The notes beneath the pieces were generated by a model. The model searched no databases, had not been told where the DNA came from, and worked only from the letters and a program-made list of their open reading frames with translations. Shown here piece by piece: positions 8,509-16,574 of a stretch of DNA of 64,000 nucleotides. This stretch comes from FEN-1219 sp036563665. GTDB taxonomy: Bacteria > Pseudomonadota > Gammaproteobacteria > Steroidobacterales > Rariloculaceae. Each line of letters starts with the position of its first letter. The stretch's first letter is position 1. Made by a program: the position numbers and the translations under genes. The stretch spans positions 62,001 through 126,000 of the forward strand of contig DATCLY010000058.1 in the NCBI GenBank assembly GCA_036563665.1. Reading direction: 5' to 3'.

Positions 8509-9423
8509 TCAGCGGCCGAGCTCGCTGCAGGAGGAGCCGAACTTGAAGCAGCTGTAGCAGCGGTGGTGGTGCAGCATCACCCGCTTGCCGAGCGTTTCCT
8601 CGAGCGTGCCGCCCAGGTCGTACGACGGGTCGTCGTCGACGAGCGTGCAGGCGTACACGCGCATGCGGCCGTTCTTCTTCACCACCATCTTCGAGAACGC
8701 GCACATGAACTCCCGCCGCGTCTCCTCGGTCTGGTAGGTGGTCATGCAATGCTCGGTGATGAGCGGCACGGCCGGGTGCTCGCCGGGCGGCAGGAAGTCC
8801 GGGAAGCTCACGATGGTGGTCGTCTCGGGCAGGCCGTGCCGGGCGAAGAGCTCGCGGAAGGCGCCGTCGACCGCGGCCGAGTCCTCGCCCGGCGTCATCT
8901 GCCGCGCCACCGACACCTTGAACCCGAGCGCGTGCAGCGCTTCGAGCGCGCCCCACGACTTGTCGAAGTTGCCCGTGCCGCGGCCCGCGTCGTGCCGCTC
9001 GCGGTCCGGGTAGTCGATGCTCACGCGGAACGCGATCGGGTGCGGCTGCGCGCGCAGCGGCGCCACCTGACGCAGCCGCTTGAGGAGCGCATCGGTCCCG
9101 TTGGTGAGCACGAGGCAGGGCCTGAGCGACGACGCGTACCGCAGGATGTTCACGAAATCCTTCACGATGAACGGCTCGCCGCCCGTGAACGAGAATTGCT
9201 CCACGCCGAGCCGCACGGCCTCGTCCATCAACGGCCGGACGTCGGCGAGCGTGACGCGATCCAGACGGCGGTCGCCGGGCTTCGAGCCCTCGAGGCAGAA
9301 CGGGCACGCGAGATTGCACGCGGTGCCGGTGTGGAACCAGAGCTCGCGCAGCGCGTGCGGCTCGATGTAGCCGCGCGGCTCGCCGGCGGGCGTGAAGTGC
9401 AGGGGATCGAGCTGCGCGATCAT
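8509..9423 (-). CDS. Radical SAM protein with C-terminal cysteine cluster
   Basis: The 304-residue protein has the radical SAM CxxxCxxC motif at Cys36, Cys40 and Cys43 (TACNLACPFC), the GGEP box (FSFTGGEPFIVKDF) for SAM binding, and a C-terminal set of cysteines (VYACTL, then CYSCFKFGSSC) that could hold an auxiliary Fe-S cluster as in SPASM-type enzymes. Its substrate is unknown. It is the last gene of a five-gene operon; its ATG overlaps the glycosyltransferase stop by 4 nt. The neighbours are of kinds listed with arsenosugar-type glycan pathways, but that link is only by family name. Confidence 0.85.
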   Translation of the reverse strand: MIAQLDPLHFTPAGEPRGYIEPHALRELWFHTGTACNLACPFCLEGSKPGDRRLDRVTLADVRPLMDEAVRLGVEQFSFTGGEPFIVKDFVNILRYASSLRPCLVLTNGTDALLKRLRQVAPLRAQPHPIAFRVSIDYPDRERHDAGRGTGNFDKSWGALEALHALGFKVSVARQMTPGEDSAAVDGAFRELFARHGLPETTTIVSFPDFLPPGEHPAVPLITEHCMTTYQTEETRREFMCAFSKMVVKKNGRMRVYACTLVDDDPSYDLGGTLEETLGKRVMLHHHRCYSCFKFGSSCSELGR

Positions 9424-10127
9424 CTCTTCCAGCCTAGCAGCCCGCGATAGGCGCGCGCCAGCCGCTCAGCGGGCACGCCGGCCGCGTAACAGAGCGCGAG
9501 CCAGCGGTTGTGCAACGTGCGGTACCACCAGCCGTCCCGCTCCCAGCGGCGCGTGGAGACCTCGATGGCCGCGGGCAGCGCGACGAACCGGCCGCCGGCG
9601 CGCAGCCGCCGGACGAGCCGGACTTCCTCGAACAGCGGCTGATGAGGGAAGCCGCCCGCGGCGCAATACGCGCGCCGTGTCGCGAACAGCCCCTGGTCAC
9701 CGTACGGCGTGCCGCCGAGGCGCACGCGCCACGCGACGAGGCGCTCGAGCAGCGCCTTGTACCAGGTGCGCGGCCCCTGGAACGCGAACCGGAAGCACCC
9801 GCCGTCGGCGCCGCGTCGCACGGCGTCCGCGATGAGCGCGAGCGCCCCGGGCGGCGGGCAGGCGTCGGCGTGGAGGAACCACAGGATCTCCGACGTCGCC
9901 GCCGCGGCGCCGCGGTCGAGCTGCGCGCCGCGGTTCGGGTCGGCGGCGACGTACGTGCAGCCCCGCTCGCGGCAGAGCGCCGCGATCCGCTCGTCGGCGC
10001 CGCCGTCCACGACGACGATTTCGTCCGGACGCGGGTCGTCTACGGCGAGGCGCTCGAGCAGTGCGCGCAGCGGCTCCGCGTCGCCCAGCACCGGCACGAT
10101 CACGGCGATCGACGGCCGCGCGCTCAC
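9420..10127 (-). CDS. Family 2 glycosyltransferase, TIGR04283-like
   Basis: The start is GTG at 10127, which overlaps the upstream stop by 4 nt and gives 235 residues beginning VSARPSIAVIVPVLGDAEPL. GT-A features are visible: IAVIVPVLGD, EIVVVDGG, NRGAQLDRGA and WFLHADACPP, with a late FEEVRLVRRLR. These match the TIGR04283 group of short GT2 proteins. The family transfers a sugar from a nucleotide donor, but the acceptor is not known. It is encoded with a TIGR04282-type protein, which is the usual partner. Confidence 0.85.
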   Translation of the reverse strand: MSARPSIAVIVPVLGDAEPLRALLERLAVDDPRPDEIVVVDGGADERIAALCRERGCTYVAADPNRGAQLDRGAAAATSEILWFLHADACPPPGALALIADAVRRGADGGCFRFAFQGPRTWYKALLERLVAWRVRLGGTPYGDQGLFATRRAYCAAGGFPHQPLFEEVRLVRRLRAGGRFVALPAAIEVSTRRWERDGWWYRTLHNRWLALCYAAGVPAERLARAYRGLLGWKR

Positions 10128-11611
10128 GAGAGCAGCTTGAGCCAGGCTCCGAGCACGCGGCGCACGCCGGGCGTGAGGCGCGTGCGGTTGTAGTCGTCGC
10201 CCAGGCGGCGCAGGTACTCGGCGCGCGTGGGGTAGGGGAGCACCGTCCTCGCGAAGCGCGCGAGGCCGATGCCGTCGGCCATGGCGATGCAGAGCGGGGC
10301 GATCTGCTCGCCGGCGTCGGGGCCGACGATCGTCGCGCCCAGGATGCGGTCGCCGCCCCGCTCGGTCAGCACCTCGACGAATGCGTCCTCGTCGCCCTGC
10401 GTCTTGCCGCGGTCGAGATCGCCGAAGCGCACGCGCCGCACGTCGAACGGCGTGCCGCGCTCCTCGAGCTCGGCAGCCGTGGCGCCCACCTGCGCCACCT
10501 CGGGATCCGTGTAGGTGCAATGCGGGATCACGAGCTTCGCGGCGGACGCCGTCGGCAGAAACAGCGCGTTCTGCACGCAGATCCGCGCGTGCGCGTCGGC
10601 GACGTGCGTGAATTGCTGTGCCGAGCAGACGTCTCCGGCGGCGAAAATTCGCCGGTTCGTGGTGCGCAAACGGTGGTCCACGACGATGCTGCCGTGCGCG
10701 TCCACTTCCACGCCCACCGCGGCGAGATTCAAGTCCTCGGTGTTCGCGCGCCGGCCGGCCGCGACGAGCAGCTCGTCCGCCGTGATCTTGAGCGAGCCCG
10801 CTTCGATGCCGACCGTGCCCGCGTGGCGCGCCACGCGATCGACGCGCACGCCGAGATGGACGGCCACGCCGCTCCGGCGCAACGCGGCTTCGACCAGGCG
10901 GCTCGCCTCGGGCGTCTCCCGCGGCAGCAGCCGCTCCGCGTGCTCGATGAGGTCCACGGCCACGCCGATGCGCGCGAACGCCTGCGCGAGCTCGCAGCCG
11001 AGCGGCCCGCCGCCCAGGATCGCGAGCCGCCGCGGCCGCTCGCGCAGGTCGAAGACGGTCTCGTTCGTGAGGGGACGGCTTTCGGCGAGCCCGGCGACGG
11101 GCGGCAGGACCGGCCGCGCGCCGGTGGCGACGATCACGCGCCGCGCCGTGAGCGTGCGGTCCCCGATCCGCACGGTCCGCTCGTCCACGAAGGTGGCCGC
11201 CCCGAGGAAGACGTCGACGCCCGCGGCCGTGTAGCGCTCCACCGAGTCGTGCGCGGCGCTGCGCGCGCGCACGGCGCGCAGCCAGTCGAACGCGGCCGCG
11301 AACCGCTGGTCGGGATCCTCGGTTGCGATGCGGCGGCCGTGCTCGAGCAGGGACTTCGACGGCACGCAGCCCACGTTGAGGCAATCGCCGCCCATGGCGA
11401 GGCGCTCGACGAGCGCCACCTGGGCGCCGAGGCTCGCTGCGGCCATCGAGGCCACGAGGCCGGCGGGGCCCGCACCGATGACCACGAGGTGATAGCGGCG
11501 CCGAGGCTCCGGGTTACGGTAGTTCGGCGGGCACACGAGCCGGCGCCAGACGACGTCGTGCGCCGCGCCCGGATAGGCGTGGCCAGGCGTGCCGTCGCTC
11601 GCCGCGCTCAT
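10124..11611 (-). CDS. MerA-like FAD/NAD(P)H disulfide oxidoreductase
   Basis: The 495-residue protein has the FAD Rossmann motif VVIGAGPAGLVASMAA, the redox-active disulfide GGDCLNVGCVPSK, a second nucleotide motif LAILGGGPLGCELAQAF, and the dimerisation domain starting near IPHCTYTDPEVAQVG. It lacks an N-terminal heavy-metal domain and the C-terminal vicinal cysteines of true mercuric reductase, so it is not MerA. MerA-like enzymes are often paired with TVP38 proteins, as here. The likely role is reduction of a disulfide or quinone-like substrate in the same pathway as the glycosyltransferases. Confidence 0.88.
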   Translation of the reverse strand: MSAASDGTPGHAYPGAAHDVVWRRLVCPPNYRNPEPRRRYHLVVIGAGPAGLVASMAAASLGAQVALVERLAMGGDCLNVGCVPSKSLLEHGRRIATEDPDQRFAAAFDWLRAVRARSAAHDSVERYTAAGVDVFLGAATFVDERTVRIGDRTLTARRVIVATGARPVLPPVAGLAESRPLTNETVFDLRERPRRLAILGGGPLGCELAQAFARIGVAVDLIEHAERLLPRETPEASRLVEAALRRSGVAVHLGVRVDRVARHAGTVGIEAGSLKITADELLVAAGRRANTEDLNLAAVGVEVDAHGSIVVDHRLRTTNRRIFAAGDVCSAQQFTHVADAHARICVQNALFLPTASAAKLVIPHCTYTDPEVAQVGATAAELEERGTPFDVRRVRFGDLDRGKTQGDEDAFVEVLTERGGDRILGATIVGPDAGEQIAPLCIAMADGIGLARFARTVLPYPTRAEYLRRLGDDYNRTRLTPGVRRVLGAWLKLLS

Positions 11612-12333
11612 TCCGCGTGCTCCTCGGCGGGGGCGCGCGCCTCGCTTTCGCGCAGGTGCGCCCTGAGCGCGCTGTTCGCCTTACGGGTCACGACCACGGT
11701 CAGGAGCACGGTGGCCGCGAAGCCGAGCACGAGCAGCGCCCAAGTCGTCCACCTGCCGTTGCGCGCCCCGGCCGTGAGCTCCGCGAAGCTGTGCGCGAGC
11801 GTGCCCACGTACACGTACAGCACGGTGGCCGGCAACATGCCGATCCAGGTGCCGGCGAGATAGTCCTTGAAGCGCACGCCGGTCACGCCGAGGCCGTAGT
11901 TCAGCAGGTTGTATGGAAATAGCGGCGACAGCCGCGCCAGCAGCACGATGACGAAGCCCTCGCGCCGCGTGGCCAGATCGAGCGCGTGAAAGCGCGGCAG
12001 GCGCGCGATGCGCTGCGCCACCCAGTCGCGGGCGAGGAAGCGCCCCACGAGGAAGGCGCATGCTGCGCCGAGCACGCTGCCGGCGGACACGAGCGCCACG
12101 CCCAGCGGCAGGCCGAAGACGAACCCCGCCGCGAGCGTGAGGATCGAGCCGGGCACCACGAGCACGGCGGCGAGCGCGTAGACCAGCACGTAGACCGACC
12201 AGGCCAGCGGGCCGTGCGAGGCGATCCAATCCACGCCGCGCGCGAGCCAATCGCCGACCGGCAGCGTGGCGGCGGCCGCCAGCAGGGCGGCCAGGAGCAC
12301 GACCAGAAGCGCCGCGCGGTAGCCCGCCTTCAT
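11608..12333 (-). CDS. TVP38/TMEM64-family (DedA-like) membrane protein
   Basis: Starting at the ATG that overlaps the upstream stop, the protein has 241 residues and several membrane helices. The VTT/SNARE-associated signature is visible in VVPGSILTLAAGFVFGLPLG and in NLLNYGLGVTGVRFKDYLAG, followed by a hydrophobic stretch GMLPATVLYVYVG. Family members are linked to lipid flipping or membrane homeostasis. The tight overlap with the MerA-like gene suggests they act together. Confidence 0.88.
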   Translation of the reverse strand: MKAGYRAALLVVLLAALLAAAATLPVGDWLARGVDWIASHGPLAWSVYVLVYALAAVLVVPGSILTLAAGFVFGLPLGVALVSAGSVLGAACAFLVGRFLARDWVAQRIARLPRFHALDLATRREGFVIVLLARLSPLFPYNLLNYGLGVTGVRFKDYLAGTWIGMLPATVLYVYVGTLAHSFAELTAGARNGRWTTWALLVLGFAATVLLTVVVTRKANSALRAHLRESEARAPAEEHAE

Positions 12334-13001
12334 GGCGCGAGGTCCGTCTGCTCGGCCAGCCAGCGCGCGAACGCGCGCCTGGCAGGCCGCGGATCCGCCG
12401 CGAGCCGGTGTCGCGCCGCGGCGAGGTCCGCCTGCGTGTCCACGTCGCCGCGCTCGGCGAGCAGCGCCACGGACAAGCCCGCGGCGAGGCAGCGCTCGCG
12501 CAACGCCGCGCCGAGCGCCGCCGTGCTCCAGGGCAGGTCGCCGAGCTCGGGCCACGGCCTGCGCGCCCCCATGAGCACGACCCCGCCGTCTCGCGCGGGT
12601 CCGAGCACCACGTCGTGCGCGTCGAGCGCGCTCGCGGCATCACGCAGGTAGCTGCCGTCGAGCTCGATGCAGTCCGTGCCGATGAAGACCGCGCGGCGCA
12701 CGCCGCGACGGCGCAGCTCGCGGTCGACGTGCTCGATGCGCTCGCCGAGATTGCCGGTCGGCTGGACGACCACGAAGCCGTCGGCGCCTACCGGGCACGG
12801 GTCCGCGGCCGACGCGGGCGCGAAGCAGACGTCGTGGGGCCATTCGGCGAGATCCTCGAGCGCGCATTGATAAAGGTGTCGGGCAGCCTCCGTCGCCCGG
12901 GGCCCGATCTCGGCCGCCAGGCGTCGTTTCGACCGTTCCGGGGCCTTGAGCATCACCACGAGGCAGCACCCCGATCGCGCCGCGGGTTCGCGGATGCTCA
13001 T
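12330..13001 (-). CDS. TIGR04282-family (DUF2064) glycosyltransferase-like protein
   Basis: The 223-residue protein begins with VVMLKAPERSKRRLAAEIG, the nucleotide-binding motif of the CofC-like nucleotidyl/glycosyltransferase group, and continues with AVFIGTDCIELDGSYL and VVLGPARDGGVVLMG, which carry the acidic metal-binding residues of the fold. TIGR04282 and TIGR04283 proteins commonly occur as a pair. This is the first gene of the five-gene operon; the gap of 134 nt to the divergent gene at 13136 should hold its promoter. Confidence 0.85.
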   Translation of the reverse strand: MSIREPAARSGCCLVVMLKAPERSKRRLAAEIGPRATEAARHLYQCALEDLAEWPHDVCFAPASAADPCPVGADGFVVVQPTGNLGERIEHVDRELRRRGVRRAVFIGTDCIELDGSYLRDAASALDAHDVVLGPARDGGVVLMGARRPWPELGDLPWSTAALGAALRERCLAAGLSVALLAERGDVDTQADLAAARHRLAADPRPARRAFARWLAEQTDLAP

Positions 13002-13135
13002 GCGGGGCGGGGCGCGACTGCCCGGAGGGCAGGGGGGCGCACGGGGCTTGCCGCGGGGTGTGACGCCGCTAACGGCGCGCGGCAGGCGGTTGCGCTAGTG
13101 TCTGGCACAGGCCCTCGGTGCTGGTTTGACAGAAC

Positions 13136-13456
13136 ATGGTTCACGCCGAAGACGAGTCTCGCATCGAGCCGCCGGCCGAGGAAGGCCCTGCGCGCCGGTT
13201 CGGCCACGTGGAGTCGGATGGCCGGGGCCGCAACATCTGGCGCTGGGCGCGCGACCTGGCGGACAGCACGTCGGTGCTCCTGAAACGGCTGCAGAGCGCG
13301 GATTGGGAGCTCGAGCCCACGCGGCAGGTCAACGCCCGCATCGCACAAGCGAGGCACTCCGCGCAGCGCGAGGCCTCGGCCGGGCACGAGCTCAGCCTGG
13401 AAGAGCCTGCGCCCCGCGACGCCGGCGGCGGCTTCGATCCGTACAACTCCCGCTAG
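13136..13456 (+). CDS. Small conserved-type hypothetical protein (106 aa)
   Basis: The frame starts with ATG at 13136 and encodes a charged protein with a compact centre (GRNIWRWARDLADSTSVLLK) and a C-terminus ending GGGFDPYNSR. There is no signal peptide or membrane helix. The Trp/Arg-rich centre and the FDPYN tail look like conserved features rather than random coding, and the base composition at third positions fits a gene. I do not recognise a function. It sits between the glycosyltransferase operon and the ferredoxin gene. Confidence 0.65.
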   Translation: MVHAEDESRIEPPAEEGPARRFGHVESDGRGRNIWRWARDLADSTSVLLKRLQSADWELEPTRQVNARIAQARHSAQREASAGHELSLEEPAPRDAGGGFDPYNSR

Positions 13457-13509
13457 ACGAACCCCTCTTCAGGCTCGCGCTGCCCGCGCCCGGGCCACCC
13501 CGCGGCATT

Positions 13510-13518
13510 TGTTATAGT
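13510..13518 (+). promoter_or_regulatory. Extended -10 promoter candidate for the ferredoxin gene
   Basis: The sequence TGTTATAGT fits an extended -10 (TG, one base, TATAGT). It lies 77 nt before the ferredoxin start and is flanked by very GC-rich DNA. No good -35 is visible, as expected for an extended -10 promoter. Confidence 0.45.
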
Positions 13519-13595
13519 GCCACGCCCCGCGGCGTGCGCGTCTGCCTCTCGGGCGCGCCCGGCCCATGGGCATTGCTGCCGAACGAGCCTGAATC

Positions 13596-13916
13596 ATGGT
13601 GCGACTGTCGGTGACCGACCGTCTGGGACGACAAGTGACGGTGACGGCCCAGCCCGGGCTCTCCGTCATGGAGAACATTCGCAACCTGGAAGCGAGCGTC
13701 GAGGCCGTGTGCGGCGGCATGTGCGCCTGCGCCACCTGCCATGTCCTGATCGATCCGGCCTGGGTCGATCGCCTGCCTCCGCGGAGCTACGAGGAGCAGC
13801 TCATGCTCCAGGATCTGCCGTCCTTCGATCCCGCCCGCTCGCGCCTCTCCTGTCAGATCGTCGTGACCGAGGCGCTCGACGGGCTCGCCCTCGAGGTGGG
13901 CCCGGAAGACTACTGA
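13596..13916 (+). CDS. 2Fe-2S ferredoxin (adrenodoxin type)
   Basis: The 106-residue protein has the [2Fe-2S] ligand pattern of adrenodoxin-type ferredoxins: EAVCGGMCACATCHVLID supplies three ligands with the CxxxxxCxxC spacing, and RLSCQIVVTEALDGL supplies the fourth. This group donates electrons to cytochromes P450 or to Fe-S assembly. It is monocistronic here with no isc, P450 or reductase gene alongside, so the partner is unknown. A hairpin with a short T run follows. Confidence 0.93.
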   Translation: MVRLSVTDRLGRQVTVTAQPGLSVMENIRNLEASVEAVCGGMCACATCHVLIDPAWVDRLPPRSYEEQLMLQDLPSFDPARSRLSCQIVVTEALDGLALEVGPEDY

Positions 13917-13974
13917 ACGATTCGGGTTCTCGGCGACGTCGCTTGCCGCAAGCGCCGGCACGGCGCGCCCGCTC

Positions 13975-13994
13975 GCGGGGCAGCGCCCCGCTTT
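13975..13994 (+). terminator. Hairpin terminator candidate after the ferredoxin gene
   Basis: GCGGGGC and GCCCCGC form a perfect 7-bp stem with a 3-nt loop, followed by TTT. The T run is short, so termination would be moderate. It lies 58 nt after the ferredoxin stop. Confidence 0.4.
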
Positions 13995-14085
13995 GGTGCG
14001 CGCCCTGCACCACGATGACGCACTCCGCGCCCGCCCGCGTCGGCTGCCTCCGCCTAACTCCTTGAAGGGACGGGAATTACTCGCG

Positions 14086-14101
14086 TGGCACAGAAGCTGC
14101 A
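14086..14101 (+). promoter_or_regulatory. Sigma-54 promoter for the porin-glnK-amtB operon
   Basis: TGGCACAGAAGCTGCA matches the sigma-54 consensus TGGCACG-N4-TTGC with the invariant GG and GC exactly 12 nt apart and two mismatches elsewhere. It lies 49 nt before the porin ATG. The genes downstream encode PII and an ammonium channel, which are classic NtrC/sigma-54 targets. I found no clear NtrC site in the correct arrangement upstream. Confidence 0.75.
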
Positions 14102-14150
14102 CTAGCGGTGCCGTCCTACTACGACCCCGCGCAAGAAGGAGTGCGCACGA

Positions 14151-14798
14151 ATGAACAACAAGCTGCTACCCGCGCTCGCCATCGCCGCCGCAGCGGTGCC
14201 CGCCGTCTCGAGTGCCGAAGTGACCGGCAACATCGGCTGGGTCAGCGAGTATCTGTACCGCGGCATCTTCCAGGACGACTCGTCCGCCTCGGCCGGCATC
14301 GACTACACCAGCGACGGAGGCTTCTACATCGGCTCCTGGCTCGCCGACGTGGGCCAGGGGCTCGAGCAGGACGTCTACTTCGGCTACAGCGGCGGCGAGG
14401 ACTTCACCTACACGATCGGCTTCACGGGCTACTACTACACGGACGACTTCGACGACACCTACGAGGAGATCAACCTCGGCATCGGCTACAAGATGTTCGC
14501 CCTGGACGTGGCGGTCGGCGAGTGGGACGGCTTCGGTCAGCCGGCCGACTACACGTTCGCGTCGATCACGATCTCGCCCGAGAAGGGTCCCTACTACAAG
14601 TTCGGCAGCTTCGGCGACGACTTCGACGGCGACTACTTCGAGATCGGCTACTCCTACGACTTCATGGGCGTGGATCTGTCGGTAGCGCTGGTCTACAGCG
14701 ACGACCTGATCGTTAGCGACCCCGCGGACGTCGCCGCGGACACCGACTATCAGCTCACGTTCGGCATCACGAAGACCTTCAGTTTCGGCTCGGAGTGA
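14151..14798 (+). CDS. TorF-family putative porin
   Basis: The 215-residue protein has a signal peptide (MNNKLLPALAIAAAAVPAVSSA) and a mature part rich in Tyr, Gly and Asp with alternating strands, such as GWVSEYLYRGIFQDDSSASA at its start and FGITKTFSFGSE ending in an aromatic residue pattern typical of outer-membrane barrels. The N-terminal sequence fits the TorF (TIGR02001) family. It is the first gene behind the sigma-54 element and precedes glnK by 29 nt, so it probably aids uptake of a nitrogen compound under nitrogen limitation. Confidence 0.88.
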   Translation: MNNKLLPALAIAAAAVPAVSSAEVTGNIGWVSEYLYRGIFQDDSSASAGIDYTSDGGFYIGSWLADVGQGLEQDVYFGYSGGEDFTYTIGFTGYYYTDDFDDTYEEINLGIGYKMFALDVAVGEWDGFGQPADYTFASITISPEKGPYYKFGSFGDDFDGDYFEIGYSYDFMGVDLSVALVYSDDLIVSDPADVAADTDYQLTFGITKTFSFGSE

Positions 14799-14827
14799 AG
14801 GTATTGCGCAGCGACGAGGTATGAACC

Positions 14828-15166
14828 ATGAAACTCATCACGGCGATCATCAAGCCGTTCAAGCTGGAAGACGTGCGCCAGGCGCTCGGTGAGGCCGGCG
14901 TGCAGGGTCTCACCGTCACCGAGGTGAAGGGCTTCGGGCGGCAGAAAGGCCACACGGAGCTCTACCGGGGTGCCGAGTACTCCGTCGACTTCGTGCCGAA
15001 GACCAAGATCGAGGCGGCCGTGCCCGACTCCCTCGTGGAGCAGGCGGTGGAGGCCATCGTCTCGGCGGCCGGAACGGGCTCGATCGGCGACGGCAAGGTG
15101 TTCGTTTCCGATCTCGAAAGCGCGGTGCGCATTCGCACGGGCGAAACCGGCGATCAGGCGCTCTAG
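14828..15166 (+). CDS. glnK: PII nitrogen regulatory protein
   Basis: The 112-residue protein begins MKLITAIIKPFKLEDVRQAL and has the PII T-loop with Tyr51, the uridylylation site, in RGAEYSVDFVPKTKIE. The C-terminal loop DLESAVRIRTGETGDQAL is also typical. PII trimers bind ATP, ADP and 2-oxoglutarate and block AmtB when nitrogen is plentiful. Being encoded directly before amtB makes this the GlnK type. The stop codon lies in the first of two 10-nt direct repeats (GCGCTCTAGC, 15158 and 15175). Confidence 0.97.
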   Translation: MKLITAIIKPFKLEDVRQALGEAGVQGLTVTEVKGFGRQKGHTELYRGAEYSVDFVPKTKIEAAVPDSLVEQAVEAIVSAAGTGSIGDGKVFVSDLESAVRIRTGETGDQAL

Positions 15167-15199
15167 CGAATCAAGCGCTCTAGCAGGAGGACAACAACG

Positions 15200-16492
15200 A
15201 TGAAGGTCTTCGATAGGACCCTGGCCGCGCTCGGCGCATCGCTCGTGGCGATGCCGGCGCTGGCGGGCGCGGAGGAGCTCGACAGCGGGAACACCGCCTG
15301 GATGCTGACGTCCACCGCGCTCGTGCTGTTCATGACGATACCGGGGCTGTCGCTGTTCTACGCCGGCATGGTGCGGGCGAAGAACGCGCTGTCCGTGATG
15401 ATGCAGTGCTTCACGATCACGTGTCTCGTGAGCGTGCTCTGGGCGGTGTATCTCTACAGCCTGGCGTTCGGCGACGATATCGGCAGCTTCATCGGCGCGC
15501 TGAACAAGGCGTTCATGTCGGGCGTCGGCTACGACACGGTGAGCGGGACGATCCCGGAGACCGTGTTCGCCACGTTCCAGATGACGTTCGCCATCATCAC
15601 GCCGGCGCTCATCGTGGGCGCGTTCGCCGAGCGCATGAAGTTCTCGGCGCTGCTGTGGTTCGTGTTGCTCTGGGTGACCATCGTGTACGCGCCCGTGGCG
15701 CACTGGGTGTGGGGCGGCGGCTGGCTCGGCTCGCTCGGCGTGAAGGACTTCGCGGGCGGCACGGTGGTGCACATCAACGCCGGCATCGCGGGCCTCGTGG
15801 CCGCCATCGTGCTCGGCAAGCGCCGCGGCTATCCGCAGACGCCCATGAAGCCCAGCAACCTCGTCATCACCATGGTAGGCGCCGGCATGCTGTGGGTGGG
15901 CTGGTTCGGGTTCAACGCGGGCAGCGAGCTCGCGGCCGACGGCGTGGCGGGCATGGCCATGATCGTCACGCAGATCGCGACGGCGGCCGCGGCCCTGACC
16001 TGGATGTTCGCGGAGTGGCTGTCGCACGGTAAGCCGAGCGCCCTCGGCCTCGCGTCGGGCGCGGTCGGCGGCCTCGTGGCGATCACGCCGGCGGCGGGCT
16101 TCGTGGGCCCGATGGGCGCGCTCGTGATCGGCATCGCGTCCGGGTTCCTGTGCTACATCGCGGTGGTGAAGGTGAAGCGCGCGCTCGGCTACGACGACTC
16201 GCTGGATGTGTTCGGCGTGCACGGCGTGGGCGGCATCGTGGGCGCCATACTCACGGGCGTGTTCGTCGATGCGAGCTTCGGCGGCGCCGGCCTGGACGAG
16301 GGCGTCACCATCGGCAAGCAGGTGGCCCTGCAGGCGCTCGGCATCGGCGTCACCATCGTCTACTGCGCCATCGTGAGCTTCATCATCCTCAAGATCGTGA
16401 ACGCGTTCGTGGGTCTGCGGGTGAGCGAGGAGCACGAGCAGGAAGGGCTCGACCTCGTGCTCCACGACGAGCAGGGCTACAACTTGACTTGA
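15200..16492 (+). CDS. amtB: Ammonium transporter AmtB
   Basis: The start follows a strong ribosome binding site (AGGAGG). The 430-residue protein has a cleavable signal peptide and eleven predicted helices. The two pore histidines are in VVHINAGIAGLVAAI and in FGVHGVGGIVGAILTG, and the entry motif TIPGLSLFYAGMVRAKN is present. The C-terminal tail SEEHEQEGLDLVLHDEQGY is the family's regulatory tail that contacts PII. The channel conducts ammonia into the cytoplasm under nitrogen limitation. Confidence 0.97.
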   Translation: MKVFDRTLAALGASLVAMPALAGAEELDSGNTAWMLTSTALVLFMTIPGLSLFYAGMVRAKNALSVMMQCFTITCLVSVLWAVYLYSLAFGDDIGSFIGALNKAFMSGVGYDTVSGTIPETVFATFQMTFAIITPALIVGAFAERMKFSALLWFVLLWVTIVYAPVAHWVWGGGWLGSLGVKDFAGGTVVHINAGIAGLVAAIVLGKRRGYPQTPMKPSNLVITMVGAGMLWVGWFGFNAGSELAADGVAGMAMIVTQIATAAAALTWMFAEWLSHGKPSALGLASGAVGGLVAITPAAGFVGPMGALVIGIASGFLCYIAVVKVKRALGYDDSLDVFGVHGVGGIVGAILTGVFVDASFGGAGLDEGVTIGKQVALQALGIGVTIVYCAIVSFIILKIVNAFVGLRVSEEHEQEGLDLVLHDEQGYNLT

Positions 16493-16537
16493 GGCAGTCC
16501 CTCGTGGGTGTGGCGATGCGCCAGCATCGCCCTTCTG

Positions 16538-16574
16538 GGGGCCGGCGGCGGGAACGCCGCCGGCCCCGATTTTT
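16538..16574. terminator. Strong terminator between amtB and uppS
   Basis: GGGGCCGGCGGCG and CGCCGCCGGCCCC form a 13-bp perfect stem with a GGAA loop, followed by GATTTTT. It serves amtB directly. The T run ends at the last base of the convergent uppS stop codon, and the stem could also stop transcription from the other side. Confidence 0.85.

Noticed and set aside
10124..11611. Mercuric reductase (merA)
   Set aside because: The redox disulfide is present but there is no heavy-metal domain and no C-terminal vicinal cysteine pair, and no mer genes accompany it.
13994..14012. TGGTGC-N7-GCACCA as an NtrC site before the sigma-54 promoter
   Set aside because: The NtrC consensus is GCACCA then TGGTGC with a short spacer. 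Here the halves are in the reverse order, so I do not call it an NtrC site.
15158..15184. Direct repeat GCGCTCTAGC at the end of glnK as a regulatory signal
   Set aside because: Two 10-nt copies 17 nt apart look like a small slippage duplication; nothing indicates function.
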